Shown: piece by piece, positions 1-8,594 of the stretch
How the letters are laid out: each line of letters starts with the position of its first letter
Position numbering within the stretch: the first letter of the stretch is position 1
Source: a virus
Strand: one strand, 5' to 3'
Virus record (IMG/VR): IMGVR_UViG_3300010370_000008
Span: 1 to 38,435 of that record
DNA: 38,435 bases
The notes under the pieces: model-generated
Database searches by the model: none
What the model was told of the DNA's origin: nothing
The model's input: the letters and a program-made list of their open reading frames with translations, nothing else
Made by a program: the position numbers and the translations under genes

Positions 1-123
1 TGTCCTGTACGCGTTTCCGTGGGGGCAGGCGGGGACGCCTCTTGAGCATTTTGCAGGCCCGCGCCGTTGGCAGCGCGAAGTGCTGGCGGAACTGGCGGCG
101 CATATAGAGCAGAACAACGGCAA
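1..123. repeat. Terminal direct repeat, left copy (contig circularisation overlap)
   Basis: These 123 bases are identical to 38313-38435. Joining the copies restores one uninterrupted terL reading frame, so the repeat most likely reflects a circular or circularly permuted molecule assembled as a linear contig. A true packaged terminal repeat inside terL coding sequence would be odd for a P22-like phage. The non-redundant genome is 38,312 bp. Confidence 0.95.
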
Positions 124-1435
124 GATTGACTTCGACACGTTCAGGATGGCGACCAGTTCGGGGCGCGGCATCGGCAAGTCGGCGCTGGTGTCTTGGCTGG
201 TGATCTGGATGCTATCGACGCGCATCGGGTCCACCACCATCGTGTCAGCTAACTCGGAAGCACAGCTCAGGTCGGTGACGTGGGCGGAAATAACCAAGTG
301 GCTCAGCATGAGCCTCAACAGTCACTGGTTCGAGATCAGCGCCACCCGCGTGGCTCCGGCCAAGTGGCTGACGGAGATTGTAGAAAAGGATCTTAAGATG
401 GGCACGCGCTACTGGGGCGCGGAGGGGCGGCTGTGGAGCGCGGAGAATCCCGACGCCTACGCGGGGGTTCACAACTTCCAGGGCGTGATGTTGGTGTTTG
501 ACGAGGCCAGCGGCATCGAGGACAGCATCTGGTCGGTGGCGGCGGGGTTCTTTACGGAAAACACGCCCAACAGGTTCTGGATGGCGTTCAGCAACCCGCG
601 CCGCAACAGCGGGTACTTCTACGAGTGCTTCAACGGCAAACGGGACTTCTGGCGCAACAAGATCGTGGACGCCCGGTCGGTCGAAGGAACCGACAAGGCG
701 GTGTACCAGCAGATCATCGATGAGTACGGGCCGGACAGCAATCAGGCTTACGTCGAGGTGTACGGGCAGTTTCCCAGTGCGTCGGACGATCAGTTCATCG
801 GCAGCCACTTGGTGGACGAGGCGATGGCTCGCAACAAATGGAAGGATCAGTCGGCTCCGGTGGTGATCGGCGTGGACCCGGCGCGGTTTGGGGCGGACTC
901 GACGGTCATCGCCGTGCGGCAGGGCCGGGACATCGTGGCGATCAAAAAGTATCGGGGCGACGATACGATGGAAGTCGTTGGGCGCGTGATCGAGGCTATC
1001 GAGGAGTACAAGCCCGCGCTGGTAGTGGTGGACGAGGGCGGGCTAGGGGCGGGGGTCGTGGACCGACTTAAGGAGCAACGGTACAAGATCAGGGGCGTCA
1101 ACTTCGGAGCCAAGAGCAAGAATCCGCTGATGTGGGGTAACAAGCGGGCGGAAATGTGGGGTGAGCTGCGGACATGGCTCAAGACGGCCAGCTTGCCCAA
1201 GGATCGCTACCTCAAGAGCGACCTGATCGGCCCCATGATGAAACCGGACAGCCGGGGGACAATCTTCTTGGAAAGCAAGAAGGACATGAAAGCGCGGGGG
1301 CTGGCGTCGCCCGACGCGGCGGACGCTATTGCTGTCACGTTTGCGTTCCCGGTGGCGCACCGGGAGTACGTTGACCGGGGGCCTAGAAGAGGTTACTCTG
1401 CGGGCGGAATTACAACCTCATGGATGGGATCGTAA
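2..1435 (+). CDS. terL: Terminase large subunit, 3' portion (ATPase and nuclease)
   Basis: This is the DNA-packaging motor: its ATPase pumps DNA through the portal and its nuclease cuts concatemers. The frame is open from base 2 and continues the gene that begins near 38224-38257, giving about 496-507 aa overall, a normal TerL length. Counting from the Met codon at base 80, a Walker A-like GRGIGKSA lies at residues 28-35 and Walker B LVFDE at 138-142. An SNP coupling-motif candidate follows near 171-173. The RuvC-like nuclease shows GVDPARFGAD (Asp266), VVVDEGG (Asp318) and SPDAADAIA (Asp412/Asp415). All catalytic acids appear intact. It is the first large gene of the late operon, ahead of portal. 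Confidence 0.97.
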   Translation, partial: VLYAFPWGQAGTPLEHFAGPRRWQREVLAELAAHIEQNNGKIDFDTFRMATSSGRGIGKSALVSWLVIWMLSTRIGSTTIVSANSEAQLRSVTWAEITKWLSMSLNSHWFEISATRVAPAKWLTEIVEKDLKMGTRYWGAEGRLWSAENPDAYAGVHNFQGVMLVFDEASGIEDSIWSVAAGFFTENTPNRFWMAFSNPRRNSGYFYECFNGKRDFWRNKIVDARSVEGTDKAVYQQIIDEYGPDSNQAYVEVYGQFPSASDDQFIGSHLVDEAMARNKWKDQSAPVVIGVDPARFGADSTVIAVRQGRDIVAIKKYRGDDTMEVVGRVIEAIEEYKPALVVVDEGGLGAGVVDRLKEQRYKIRGVNFGAKSKNPLMWGNKRAEMWGELRTWLKTASLPKDRYLKSDLIGPMMKPDSRGTIFLESKKDMKARGLASPDAADAIAVTFAFPVAHREYVDRGPRRGYSAGGITTSWMGS

Positions 1436-1437
1436 TC

Positions 1438-1848
1438 ATGACCTCCAGCACCAAATCAATCGGCGCCGCGTTTGAAGATCAGAACATCATCGGCTCTGAT
1501 TTTGTTTTGGCTGGCGGTCAGCTTGGCTATTCGACTGACGCTCAAGGCGCAATTACGCAGCTTACCAGCAAGTCAACCGGCGTGACGCTGGACAAGTCTT
1601 GCGGTCAGATTACCATGAACAACGCCGCACTGGCGGGCACAACCAACGTGACGTTTACGCTGACCAATTCGCTAATTGGCATCAAAGACGTGCTGGTGCT
1701 AAACGTGTACGGCGGCACAGCTGGGTCGTACAATGTGTGGGTAAGCGGTCTGGCTGCGGGTTCTGCCACGATCACCGTGCGTAACATTACGGGCGGTTCG
1801 CTGTCGGAAGCTATCGTCATCAACTTTGCCATCATTCACGGACAATAA
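1438..1848 (+). CDS. Small beta-rich virion protein candidate
   Basis: A 136-aa protein rich in Thr, Ser, Gly, Asn and Val, with no Cys-His motif or membrane segment. It has the alternating hydrophobic pattern of a small beta-sandwich (for example VTFTLTNSLIGIKDVLVLNV). Similar short proteins sit between terL and portal in many podovirus-like genomes and are usually unannotated; a decoration or tail-associated role is inference. It starts two bases after the terL stop. An in-frame ATG at 1420 would overlap terL by 16 bases and add six residues; I prefer ATG 1438 because the MTSSTKSIG start looks more natural, although neither start has a strong ribosome binding site. Confidence 0.75.
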   Translation: MTSSTKSIGAAFEDQNIIGSDFVLAGGQLGYSTDAQGAITQLTSKSTGVTLDKSCGQITMNNAALAGTTNVTFTLTNSLIGIKDVLVLNVYGGTAGSYNVWVSGLAAGSATITVRNITGGSLSEAIVINFAIIHGQ

Positions 1849-1849
1849 T

Positions 1850-1993
1850 ATGCCCCTTAAAAAATCCGCGTCGCCCAAGGCGTTCAAAGCAAACGTGGCG
1901 GCTGAGATAAAGGCTGGCAAACCGCCTAAACAAGCGGTTGCCATTGCCTATTCGGTTAAGCGAGCAGCAGCGAAACCGTCAAAAGGTAAGTGA
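1850..1993 (+). CDS. Small basic phage protein (47 aa)
   Basis: A 47-aa Lys/Ala-rich protein beginning MPLKKSASPKAFKANV and containing AGKPPKQAVAIAYSVKR. The pattern of a lysine-rich start, then AGKP-KQAVAIAYS, is one I recognise from tiny unannotated proteins next to portal genes in other podovirus-like phages. Its function is unknown; the charge would suit nucleic-acid or virion contact. It begins one base after the preceding stop and ends one base before the portal ATG, so it is tightly packed in the late operon. The portal ribosome binding site lies in its last codons (AAAGGTAAG). Confidence 0.75.
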   Translation: MPLKKSASPKAFKANVAAEIKAGKPPKQAVAIAYSVKRAAAKPSKGK

Positions 1994-1994
1994 C

Positions 1995-4214
1995 ATGGAC
2001 TATTCAGGGGTAGCTGCGGCAGGCCGTGTGTCTAGCGGGGGCGGGTCTCGTAAGAAAGACCCGGCGACTGTGCTTGACACCATGCGTAGCCGTCTGACGA
2101 TGGCTATTTCTGCTTATTCTGAAAGCCGCGAGGACGAGCTGGACGACCTGCGGTTCTTTGCCGGATCGCCCGACAACCAGTGGCAGTGGCCTGCGGACGT
2201 GCTGGCTACTCGTGGTTTGGTGCAGGGGCAGACAATCAACGCCCGGCCTTGCCTGACCATCAACAAGTTGCCCCAACATGTGCGCCAGGTAACCAATGAT
2301 CAGAGACAGAATCGACCCAGTGGTAAAGTCATCCCTGTCGATGACAAGGCGGACGTGGAAGTTGCTGAAATCTATGATGGTATCGTGCGCCATATTGAGT
2401 ATATGTCGGACGCAGACGTGGCTTACGATACTGCTTGCGAAAATCAGGTAACCTATGGTGAGGGATACATTCGGCTGCTGACGGAGTATTGCGGCGATGA
2501 CACGTTCGATCAGGACATCCGCATCGGGCGCATTCGCAACTCTTTTAGTGTGTACATGGACCCCACCATCCAAGATCCATGCGGCTCTGACGCCAAATGG
2601 TGTTTTATTACAGAAGATCTCACGCGTTCTGAGTACGAGCGCCTTTTTCCCGACGCCATGCCCGTCTCGTCCATCCAACAGCAAGGCGTGGGCGACGAAA
2701 ACCTGTCCAACTGGCTGAATGAAGACGTAGTCCGCATTGCAGAGTACTTTTACATCGACTACGAGCCCGCCAAACTCAATTTGTACCCCGACAATCGCAC
2801 CGCATTTGAAGGAAGCCGCGAAGACGCCATGTTTAAGGCGTCTGGATTGACACCGCTCAAGAGCCGCAACGTGGACCGCAAGCGCGTTAAGTGGTGCAAG
2901 ACCAACGGCTACGAAATGCTGGAAGAAAACGATTGGGCGGGCCAGTGGATTCCGGTCATTCGCGTCGTTGGCAACGAATTTGAGGTTGATGGCCGTCTTT
3001 TTGTGTCTGGATTAGTGCGAAACGCCAAAGACGCCCAACGGATGTACAACTATTGGGTATCCGCCGAGACCGAAATGCTGGCTTTGGCTCCCAAAGCGCC
3101 ATTTATCGGCTACGGAGGCCAGTTTGAAGGCTATGAGCAGCAATGGAAGACCGCAAATGTCAATAACTGGCCTTATTTGGAGGTCAATCCTGACGTTACG
3201 GACGGCCAAGGTGCTGTTTTGCCTCTTCCGCAGCGCGCAGCGCCTCCAATGGCTCAGGTTGGCCTTATTCAGGCTAAGGCAGGCGCGTCTGACGACATCA
3301 AATCGACCACTGGTCAGTACGACAGTAGCCTTGGCGCGACCAGCAACGAACGGTCTGGACGAGCAATATTGGCTCGTGAAAAACAAGGCGATACAGGCAC
3401 ATATCACTACGTTGACAATCTCGCCCGCGCCATCCGATATACGACGCGTCAGATCGTAGATATGATTCCCAAAATCTATGACACCCAGCGCATCGCTCGC
3501 ATCATTGGCATTGATGGCGAAACGGGCATGGCTAAGATTGACCCGACGCAACAAGAGCCCGTCAAGAAAATTGTAGCGCCCGACAATCCGTCGATTGTCA
3601 TTGAAAAAATCTACAACCCCGGCGTCGGCAAGTATGATGTGTGCGTCACAACCGGCCCAAGCTACATGACCAAGCGTCAAGAAGCTCTTGATTCCATGTC
3701 GCAGCTTCTTCAAGGCAACCCGGCTCTTTGGGCGGTCGCTGGTGACCTGTTCATCAAGAACATGGATTGGCCTGGCGCGCAGGAAATGTCCCAGCGGTTT
3801 GCCAAGACCATCGACCCCAAACTTCTTGAGACGGACGACAAATCTCCGGCGCTTCAGGCTGCTGAACAGCAGATGCAAGCGATGGCGCAAGAAATGGAAA
3901 TGATGCACAAGATGCTTCAGAACGTCCATCAGTCCGTCGAAGTGCAGGATCTTGAGCGCAAGAACTTTGAGGCGACAATCAAAGCGTTTGACGCCGAGAC
4001 CAAGCGCCTTGCCGCCGTTCAAGCGTCTATGTCTCCAGAACAAATCCAAGACATTGTCATGGGCACTGTCCACGGCATGATCACCAGCGGCGATTTGGCG
4101 GGCGAGATGCCCGGCCAGCAGTTGCTAGGCGAAGAAATGCCAATGGAAATGCCGCAAGGAATGGCCCCCGAAATGCCGCCCCAAGGAATGCCACCGCAGG
4201 GAATGCCGCAATGA
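1995..4214 (+). CDS. Portal protein, P22-like
   Basis: A 739-aa portal protein, close to the 725 aa of P22 gp1. It forms the dodecameric ring at one capsid vertex through which DNA is packaged and ejected and to which the tail binds. The recognisable N-terminal part includes DDLRFFAGSPDNQWQWP and RPCLTINKLPQHVRQVTND, then FSVYMDPTIQDPCGSDA, all typical of this family. The C-terminal third is helical and Gln/Met/Lys-rich (coiled-coil-like, about residues 620-690), matching the barrel region of P22-type portals. It ends in a short Met-Pro-Gln-Gly repeat. ATG 1995 is preferred over an upstream TTG-like start because AAGGTAAGTGAC precedes it. Confidence 0.95.
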   Translation: MDYSGVAAAGRVSSGGGSRKKDPATVLDTMRSRLTMAISAYSESREDELDDLRFFAGSPDNQWQWPADVLATRGLVQGQTINARPCLTINKLPQHVRQVTNDQRQNRPSGKVIPVDDKADVEVAEIYDGIVRHIEYMSDADVAYDTACENQVTYGEGYIRLLTEYCGDDTFDQDIRIGRIRNSFSVYMDPTIQDPCGSDAKWCFITEDLTRSEYERLFPDAMPVSSIQQQGVGDENLSNWLNEDVVRIAEYFYIDYEPAKLNLYPDNRTAFEGSREDAMFKASGLTPLKSRNVDRKRVKWCKTNGYEMLEENDWAGQWIPVIRVVGNEFEVDGRLFVSGLVRNAKDAQRMYNYWVSAETEMLALAPKAPFIGYGGQFEGYEQQWKTANVNNWPYLEVNPDVTDGQGAVLPLPQRAAPPMAQVGLIQAKAGASDDIKSTTGQYDSSLGATSNERSGRAILAREKQGDTGTYHYVDNLARAIRYTTRQIVDMIPKIYDTQRIARIIGIDGETGMAKIDPTQQEPVKKIVAPDNPSIVIEKIYNPGVGKYDVCVTTGPSYMTKRQEALDSMSQLLQGNPALWAVAGDLFIKNMDWPGAQEMSQRFAKTIDPKLLETDDKSPALQAAEQQMQAMAQEMEMMHKMLQNVHQSVEVQDLERKNFEATIKAFDAETKRLAAVQASMSPEQIQDIVMGTVHGMITSGDLAGEMPGQQLLGEEMPMEMPQGMAPEMPPQGMPPQGMPQ

Positions 4215-4576
4215 AGAAAGCTTCTGATTTTGTAGGGTATCTGTTCCTTGCACGGGATGTGGCTCACTCGGTCCATCTCAACACCCGCAGCTTTGCCAAA
4301 CATATGGCATTGCAAGGGTTTTATGAGGGGATTGTTGGTTTGGCGGATTCTTTTGCCGAAGCTTATCAAGGCCGTCATGGCTTGATCGGCGGCATCAGCC
4401 TTCAAACGGCCAAGAAAACCACCAACGTCGTTGAATTTTTGGAAAACCAGCTTCAAGAGATTGAAGACTGCCGATATGACGTAGTAGACCAAAAAGACAC
4501 CGCGCTTCAGAATATCATCGACGAAATCGTAGGGTTGTATCTGTCAACTCTGTACAAACTCAAATTTTTGTCGTGA
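4211..4576 (+). CDS. DUF5856-like helical protein
   Basis: A 121-aa, almost entirely helical protein with an early histidine/aromatic stretch (ARDVAHSVHLNTRSFAKH) and FYEGIVGLADSFAEAYQGR, ending TLYKLKFLS. This matches my recollection of DUF5856, a ferritin/Dps-like four-helix family found in phage structural clusters. A function is not established; a virion-associated or DNA-binding role is possible. The ATG overlaps the portal stop by four bases (ATGA), so translation is probably coupled to the portal. Confidence 0.75.
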   Translation: MKKASDFVGYLFLARDVAHSVHLNTRSFAKHMALQGFYEGIVGLADSFAEAYQGRHGLIGGISLQTAKKTTNVVEFLENQLQEIEDCRYDVVDQKDTALQNIIDEIVGLYLSTLYKLKFLS

Positions 4577-4583
4577 GGCGCTA

Positions 4584-5000
4584 ATGCCCACCGCCTCGTA
4601 TGTCAAATATACGGCAGCTATTGAACCTCTTTTAGAGGGGATTAACGCTGGCACAGATACGTGGAAAATAGCTCTCGCGGCAACTGTCAACGCGGCAGAC
4701 ACGACATTTACGGCAGGCACCACGGATCTGGCTACGGCTGGCGGGTATACGGCGGGCGGCAATACCGCCAGCATCACGTCCGCCACCCAGACGGCTGGCA
4801 CTTACAAACTGGTGCTGGCAAGCCCCGCTGTCTGGACAGGATCTGGCGCTGGATTTACGTTTCGATATGCGATACTTTGGGATGCTACGACCAACACCCC
4901 GGTAGCGTATTGGGACTACGGGTCCAACGTAACCGTAGCTTCTGGTGATACCATTACCGTGACCCTTGATGCTACGAATGGCGTGTTCCAAGCTACCTGA
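4584..5000 (+). CDS. Beta-rich phage structural protein
   Basis: A 138-aa protein with an N-terminal amphipathic part (KYTAAIEPLLEGIN) followed by Thr/Ala/Gly-rich beta segments including GGYTAGG and AGTYKLVLASPAVWTGSG, then YAILWDATTNTPVAYWDYG. I recognise this layout from small proteins in many tailed phages, encoded near portal or tail genes and generally called hypothetical or structural. It lies seven bases after the DUF5856-like gene with GAGGCGCTA before the start. A decoration or tail-collar role is inference from position and fold type. Confidence 0.8.
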   Translation: MPTASYVKYTAAIEPLLEGINAGTDTWKIALAATVNAADTTFTAGTTDLATAGGYTAGGNTASITSATQTAGTYKLVLASPAVWTGSGAGFTFRYAILWDATTNTPVAYWDYGSNVTVASGDTITVTLDATNGVFQAT

Positions 5001-5012
5001 TAGGATAGATCT

Positions 5013-6521
5013 ATGGCCTTCATAACCGCAGATCGTGTCAAGGACACGTCCACCACGACGGGTACGGGCAGCATTACGGTTTCGGGTGCGGCTCCCACGG
5101 GCTATCGGACTTTCTCTACCGTTCTGAGCGCCGGGGACACGTTCTATTACTGCATTCAAGGCCAAACAACAACTGAATGGGAAGTAGGCGTCGGCACCTA
5201 TTCCAGCGCCAACGTGTTTGCCCGCACAACCGTTTTGGCGTCTTCGAACAGCGGCAGCGCAGTGTCGTTTTCGGCAGGCACCAAGAATGTGTTTATTACG
5301 TTGGCAGCTAACAAAACGCTTCAACTTGCCCCCAGTGACACGCTTACGGCGGGGTCTGTCCCTTACGGTACGGGTTCCGCGTTGGCCTACACGGCTGCGG
5401 GTACAGCAGGCCAGGTGCTTACATCTGGCGGCGCGGGCGCACCCACATGGACTTCCGTAAGCGGCACGGGCACCGTCACCAGCGTCGCCGTTAGCGGCGG
5501 CACAACCGGCCTTACGACTAGCGGTGGACCGATTACTACATCCGGCACCATAACGATTGCTGGTACACTTGCCATTGCCAATGGCGGCACCAACAGCACG
5601 GCTACCGCTACTGCGGGCGGCGTTAGCTACGGCACCGGCACGGCATACGCGTTTACATCCGCAGGCACAGCAGGCCAAGTGCTTACGTCTAATGGTGCTG
5701 GCGCGCCTACATGGACGACAGTGTCGGGATCTGGCACCGTTACCAGCGTGGCGCAGTCGTTTACCGGCGGTTTGATTTCCGTTTCTGGATCGCCCGTTAC
5801 TACCGCTGGCACCCTAGCCCTTACGGTTGCGGGCACATCTGGTGGCGTTCCATATTTTAGCGGTTCTGCTACCTGGGCTTCCTCAGGGGTTTTGACTGCA
5901 AGCGCCATTATGGTCGGTGGTGGGGCTGGCGCAGCACCTTCAACCATCACGACCGGCACAGGTGTGGTAACGGCGTTGGGCGTTAATACGGGATCTTCTG
6001 GGGCTTTTGTTGTCAACGGCGGGGCTCTTGGTACGCCGTCTAGCGGCACGCTTACTAACGCTACCGGGTTGCCTATTTCAACAGGCGTATCTGGTCTTGG
6101 AACAGGTGTAGCTTCCGCCCTTGGATCTGCCGTAACGGGTTCTGGCGGCGTAGTGTTGGCGTCAGCACCTACCGTGACCAACCCCACCGTCACCAACTAC
6201 GTTGAGTCTGTAGTGGCGATTGGAACTGTTACCAGCTCCAACACCATCGCGTTGACCAACGGCACAGTGCAGACAGCTACGTTAACAGCTTCAACCGCCT
6301 GTACGTTTACAATGCCAACAGCTACGGCGGGTAAATCGTTTGTGTTGTTGCTAAAGCAAGCTGCAACTACCGGCAACGGTACGGCCACATTTACGGGCGT
6401 CAAATGGGGCACGGCAGGCGCTCCGACTATCACCGCAACCGCCGGTAAAATGGACATTCTTACTTTTGTTGCTGACGGCACCAATTGGTACGGCAGCGCA
6501 GCGCAAGGATACACCCCGTAA
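5013..6521 (+). CDS. Tail-fibre-like repeat protein (TF1)
   Basis: A 502-aa Thr/Ser/Gly/Ala-rich protein. Residues 1-110 form a head domain (MAFITADRVKDTST, IQGQTTTEWEVGVGTYSS, FSAGTKNVFITLAA) shared almost verbatim with the protein starting at 7402. Residues 115-290 hold tandem repeats built on GTAGQVLTSGGAGAPTW and GTGTVTSVA, typical of phage fibre shafts. The C-terminal quarter has CTFTMPTATAGKSFVLLLK and GTNWYGSA, resembling terminal beta modules of fibres. The likely role is host recognition or a fibre/spike component. AGGATAGATCT precedes the ATG. The next gene starts on its stop (TAATG). Confidence 0.85.
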   Translation: MAFITADRVKDTSTTTGTGSITVSGAAPTGYRTFSTVLSAGDTFYYCIQGQTTTEWEVGVGTYSSANVFARTTVLASSNSGSAVSFSAGTKNVFITLAANKTLQLAPSDTLTAGSVPYGTGSALAYTAAGTAGQVLTSGGAGAPTWTSVSGTGTVTSVAVSGGTTGLTTSGGPITTSGTITIAGTLAIANGGTNSTATATAGGVSYGTGTAYAFTSAGTAGQVLTSNGAGAPTWTTVSGSGTVTSVAQSFTGGLISVSGSPVTTAGTLALTVAGTSGGVPYFSGSATWASSGVLTASAIMVGGGAGAAPSTITTGTGVVTALGVNTGSSGAFVVNGGALGTPSSGTLTNATGLPISTGVSGLGTGVASALGSAVTGSGGVVLASAPTVTNPTVTNYVESVVAIGTVTSSNTIALTNGTVQTATLTASTACTFTMPTATAGKSFVLLLKQAATTGNGTATFTGVKWGTAGAPTITATAGKMDILTFVADGTNWYGSAAQGYTP

Positions 6522-7402
6522 TGTTTGCGGCAAAAAATTTCTTTTTGGCTGCGGTTGCTGCATCGGGGGCTACCCCTACCGTTGAGTATCTTGTTGTTGC
6601 GGGCGGCGGCGGTGGTGGTACAGGATACGGCGGCGGCGGCGGCGCGGGCGGGTATCGAACAGCTACTGGGTTTTCTGTGACCGCTGGGTCCGCTATTACC
6701 GTGACCGTTGGCGCAGGCGGTGCAGGCGGGGCAGCCCCTACTGCGGGCACATCTGGTACGGCAGGCAACAATTCTGTTTTTGGTTCTATTACATCCGCTG
6801 GCGGCGGTTTTGGTACAGGCGTCAATTATGGCAGCGCGGCAGGCAGCGGCGGTTCAGGCGGCGGTTCAGGCGGATCGTCTGTCGCAGTTTATTCGGGCGG
6901 GGCGGCGTCGCCGTCGGGTCAAGGTAACGCTGGCGGTAGTAACGGCACTGTGGCAAGCCCATATCCTTCTGCGGGCGGCGGTGGAGCTGGTGCTGTTGGT
7001 TCGGATGGTTCTGGTTCGCAATGCGGCGCAGGCGGCAACGGTTTGGCGTCGTCTATTAGCGGGGCGTCTGTTACTTATGCTGGCGGCGGTGGTGGTGGTT
7101 ATGGTGCGCAAGGCGGAACGCAAGGCGCAGGCGGTTCTGGCGGCGGTGGTGCTGGCGGCTCTGCTGGGACAAGCAGCGTTGGCGTATCTGGAACCGCTAA
7201 TACTGGCGGCGGAGGCGGCGGTGGGTCGTTTGTCAGCGGTTCTACGTATGGTGGCGGCGGTACGGGCGGATCGGGCGTTGTTATAATACGCTATCCCAAT
7301 ACGTATCCGGATGCTGCTTCAACAACTGGATCACCTACGTTTACCAATACGGGTGGTTACAAAATATACAAATGGACTAGCAGCGGGAGCATCACCTTCT
7401 AA
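6521..7402 (+). CDS. Glycine-rich fibre/adhesin-like protein
   Basis: A 293-aa protein with very long Gly runs interrupted by Ser, Ala and Thr. After a short hydrophobic N terminus (MFAAKNFFLAAVAA) comes EYLVVAGGGGGG, the usual entry to phage glycine-rich domains, then many GGGGGAGG-type blocks. It ends with GTGGSGVVIIRYP and YKIYKWTSSGSITF, a closing beta element commonly seen in such fibres. Polyglycine-sandwich domains of this kind are known in receptor-binding tips of T4-like phages; here that role is inference. It is coupled at both ends through TAATG overlaps. Repeated GGC/GGT codons make it recombination-prone and sensitive to assembly error. Confidence 0.85.
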   Translation: MFAAKNFFLAAVAASGATPTVEYLVVAGGGGGGTGYGGGGGAGGYRTATGFSVTAGSAITVTVGAGGAGGAAPTAGTSGTAGNNSVFGSITSAGGGFGTGVNYGSAAGSGGSGGGSGGSSVAVYSGGAASPSGQGNAGGSNGTVASPYPSAGGGGAGAVGSDGSGSQCGAGGNGLASSISGASVTYAGGGGGGYGAQGGTQGAGGSGGGGAGGSAGTSSVGVSGTANTGGGGGGGSFVSGSTYGGGGTGGSGVVIIRYPNTYPDAASTTGSPTFTNTGGYKIYKWTSSGSITF

Positions 7403-8385
7403 TGGCTTTCATAACCGCAGATCGTGTTTTAGATAGCTCCACGTCCACCGGAACGGGGCCTTTTATCGTGTCTGGTACGCCTGCGGCAGGTTACCGAACA
7501 TTTTCTGCGGTCATGTCGGTTGGCGACACTTGCTACTATTCGATCCAAGGCCAAACAACCAGCGAATGGGAAGTGGGGCTTGGCACCTATTCGTCAACCA
7601 ACACCCTCACACGCACCACCATTTATTCGTCGTCAAACGCTGGTTCCGCAGTTACGTTTTCGGCAGGTACAAAAAATGTGTTCATTACAATGGCGGCGTC
7701 TAAATCGCCTCAACTAGATCCTTCCGGTAATGTGACGGCGCTTGGTACGCCTGCGTCTGCAACATTGACCAATGCCACTGGTTTATCTTTGACGACCGGC
7801 GTTACCGGTGTTTTGCCGTCTGCTAACGGTGGCCTTGGCGCAAGCGTGTCTCCGACGACGACAGGGAATGTGTTGTTCACAACCAACGGAACGTCTTGGT
7901 CATCGACTGCGAAGATTGTACAACCAGCATCTGTTTCACCTTCAGGAACCGCAGCCGCATCCTTTACTGGGCTACCGTCTTGGGTGAAGCGTGTGGTGTT
8001 GCAGTTCTCTGCGCTTACTAGCGCCACAGGGGGCGCTAGTATGGTGGTGCAGCTTGGGACGGGCGCAACGCCAACATATACAACATCTGGATACACGGGC
8101 GCACTTGGTCTTACTTTTAACGGAACCGCCAGCGCGGCTTCTGCGCTTTCGTCTGGTTTTACCATTAACACTGGATATGCGGCCAACGCTGCAATCTATG
8201 GGACCGTCACCTTAACCAATTTGACTGGGAACACTTGGATGGGAAATATGAATTTTGGCCGTACCGGCACACTTATGTCTGGCGGCGGTGGCGGTATCAT
8301 TGCCCTTGGCGCAACTTTGACCGCTGTGCAAATTTTGAGTTCTGCCAACTACAACGGCGGAACTGTCAGCATCCTGTACGAATAG
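7402..8385 (+). CDS. Tail-fibre-like protein (TF2) with shared N- and C-terminal modules
   Basis: A 327-aa chimeric-looking protein. Its first 110 residues repeat the head domain of the protein starting at 5013, and the first 24-26 bases of the two genes are nearly identical. A short fibre stretch follows (SANGGLGASVSPTTTGNVL). The C-terminal 160 residues (LPSWVKRVVLQF, QLGTGATPTYTTSGY, TLTNLTGNTW, ending SILYE) match the C terminus of the protein starting at 15645. Head attachment and receptor-facing modules therefore appear combined differently in three genes. The start overlaps the preceding stop (TAATG). Confidence 0.85.
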   Translation: MAFITADRVLDSSTSTGTGPFIVSGTPAAGYRTFSAVMSVGDTCYYSIQGQTTSEWEVGLGTYSSTNTLTRTTIYSSSNAGSAVTFSAGTKNVFITMAASKSPQLDPSGNVTALGTPASATLTNATGLSLTTGVTGVLPSANGGLGASVSPTTTGNVLFTTNGTSWSSTAKIVQPASVSPSGTAAASFTGLPSWVKRVVLQFSALTSATGGASMVVQLGTGATPTYTTSGYTGALGLTFNGTASAASALSSGFTINTGYAANAAIYGTVTLTNLTGNTWMGNMNFGRTGTLMSGGGGGIIALGATLTAVQILSSANYNGGTVSILYE

Positions 8386-8394
8386 GAGACTCAC

Positions 8395-8589
8395 ATGGAA
8401 CGCATAGAGGTCAACGTCGAGACTGGTGAGGTCAAGGTCATCCAATTCACGCCGGAGGAGGAGGCTGAAGCCTTGGCCTACGCCGCCACAATTCAGGAGC
8501 CTGTGCCGGTGAAGCCGACGCTGGAGGAGCTTCAGGCGCAGCTTGCCGCTATCTCGGCGCAGATACAGGAATTGGCAGTTGGAGTTTAA
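8395..8589 (+). CDS. Small acidic coiled-coil protein, fibre-associated candidate
   Basis: A 64-aa acidic protein: an N-terminal beta hairpin (ERIEVNVETGEVKVIQFT), a Glu/Ala-rich helix (PEEEAEALAYAATIQ) and a C-terminal heptad helix (LEELQAQLAAISAQIQEL). Short proteins of this pattern often follow tail-fibre genes and are suspected fibre-assembly or trimerisation helpers; that is inference from family resemblance and position. A good ribosome binding site, AGGAGACTCAC, precedes the ATG ten bases after the fibre stop. Confidence 0.7.
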   Translation: MERIEVNVETGEVKVIQFTPEEEAEALAYAATIQEPVPVKPTLEELQAQLAAISAQIQELAVGV

Positions 8590-8594
8590 CTTTT

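Noticed and set aside
1-123. A true packaged direct terminal repeat
   Set aside because: The repeat lies inside terL, is short, and its joining restores the gene; an assembly overlap of a circular molecule is simpler.
3012-4073. A 353-aa open frame on the - strand opposite the portal gene
   Set aside because: Antisense shadow of the portal, with composition and motif content unlike any protein family I know.
4632-5678. A 348-aa Cys/Arg/Gly-rich - strand frame opposite fibre genes
   Set aside because: The extreme Cys and Arg content is what antisense reading of Ala/Gly/Thr codons gives; no start signal.
6590-7290. Short G/C-rich repeats resembling a repeat array
   Set aside because: They are glycine codons in one long frame, without spacers of uniform length, so not a CRISPR array or tandem satellite.
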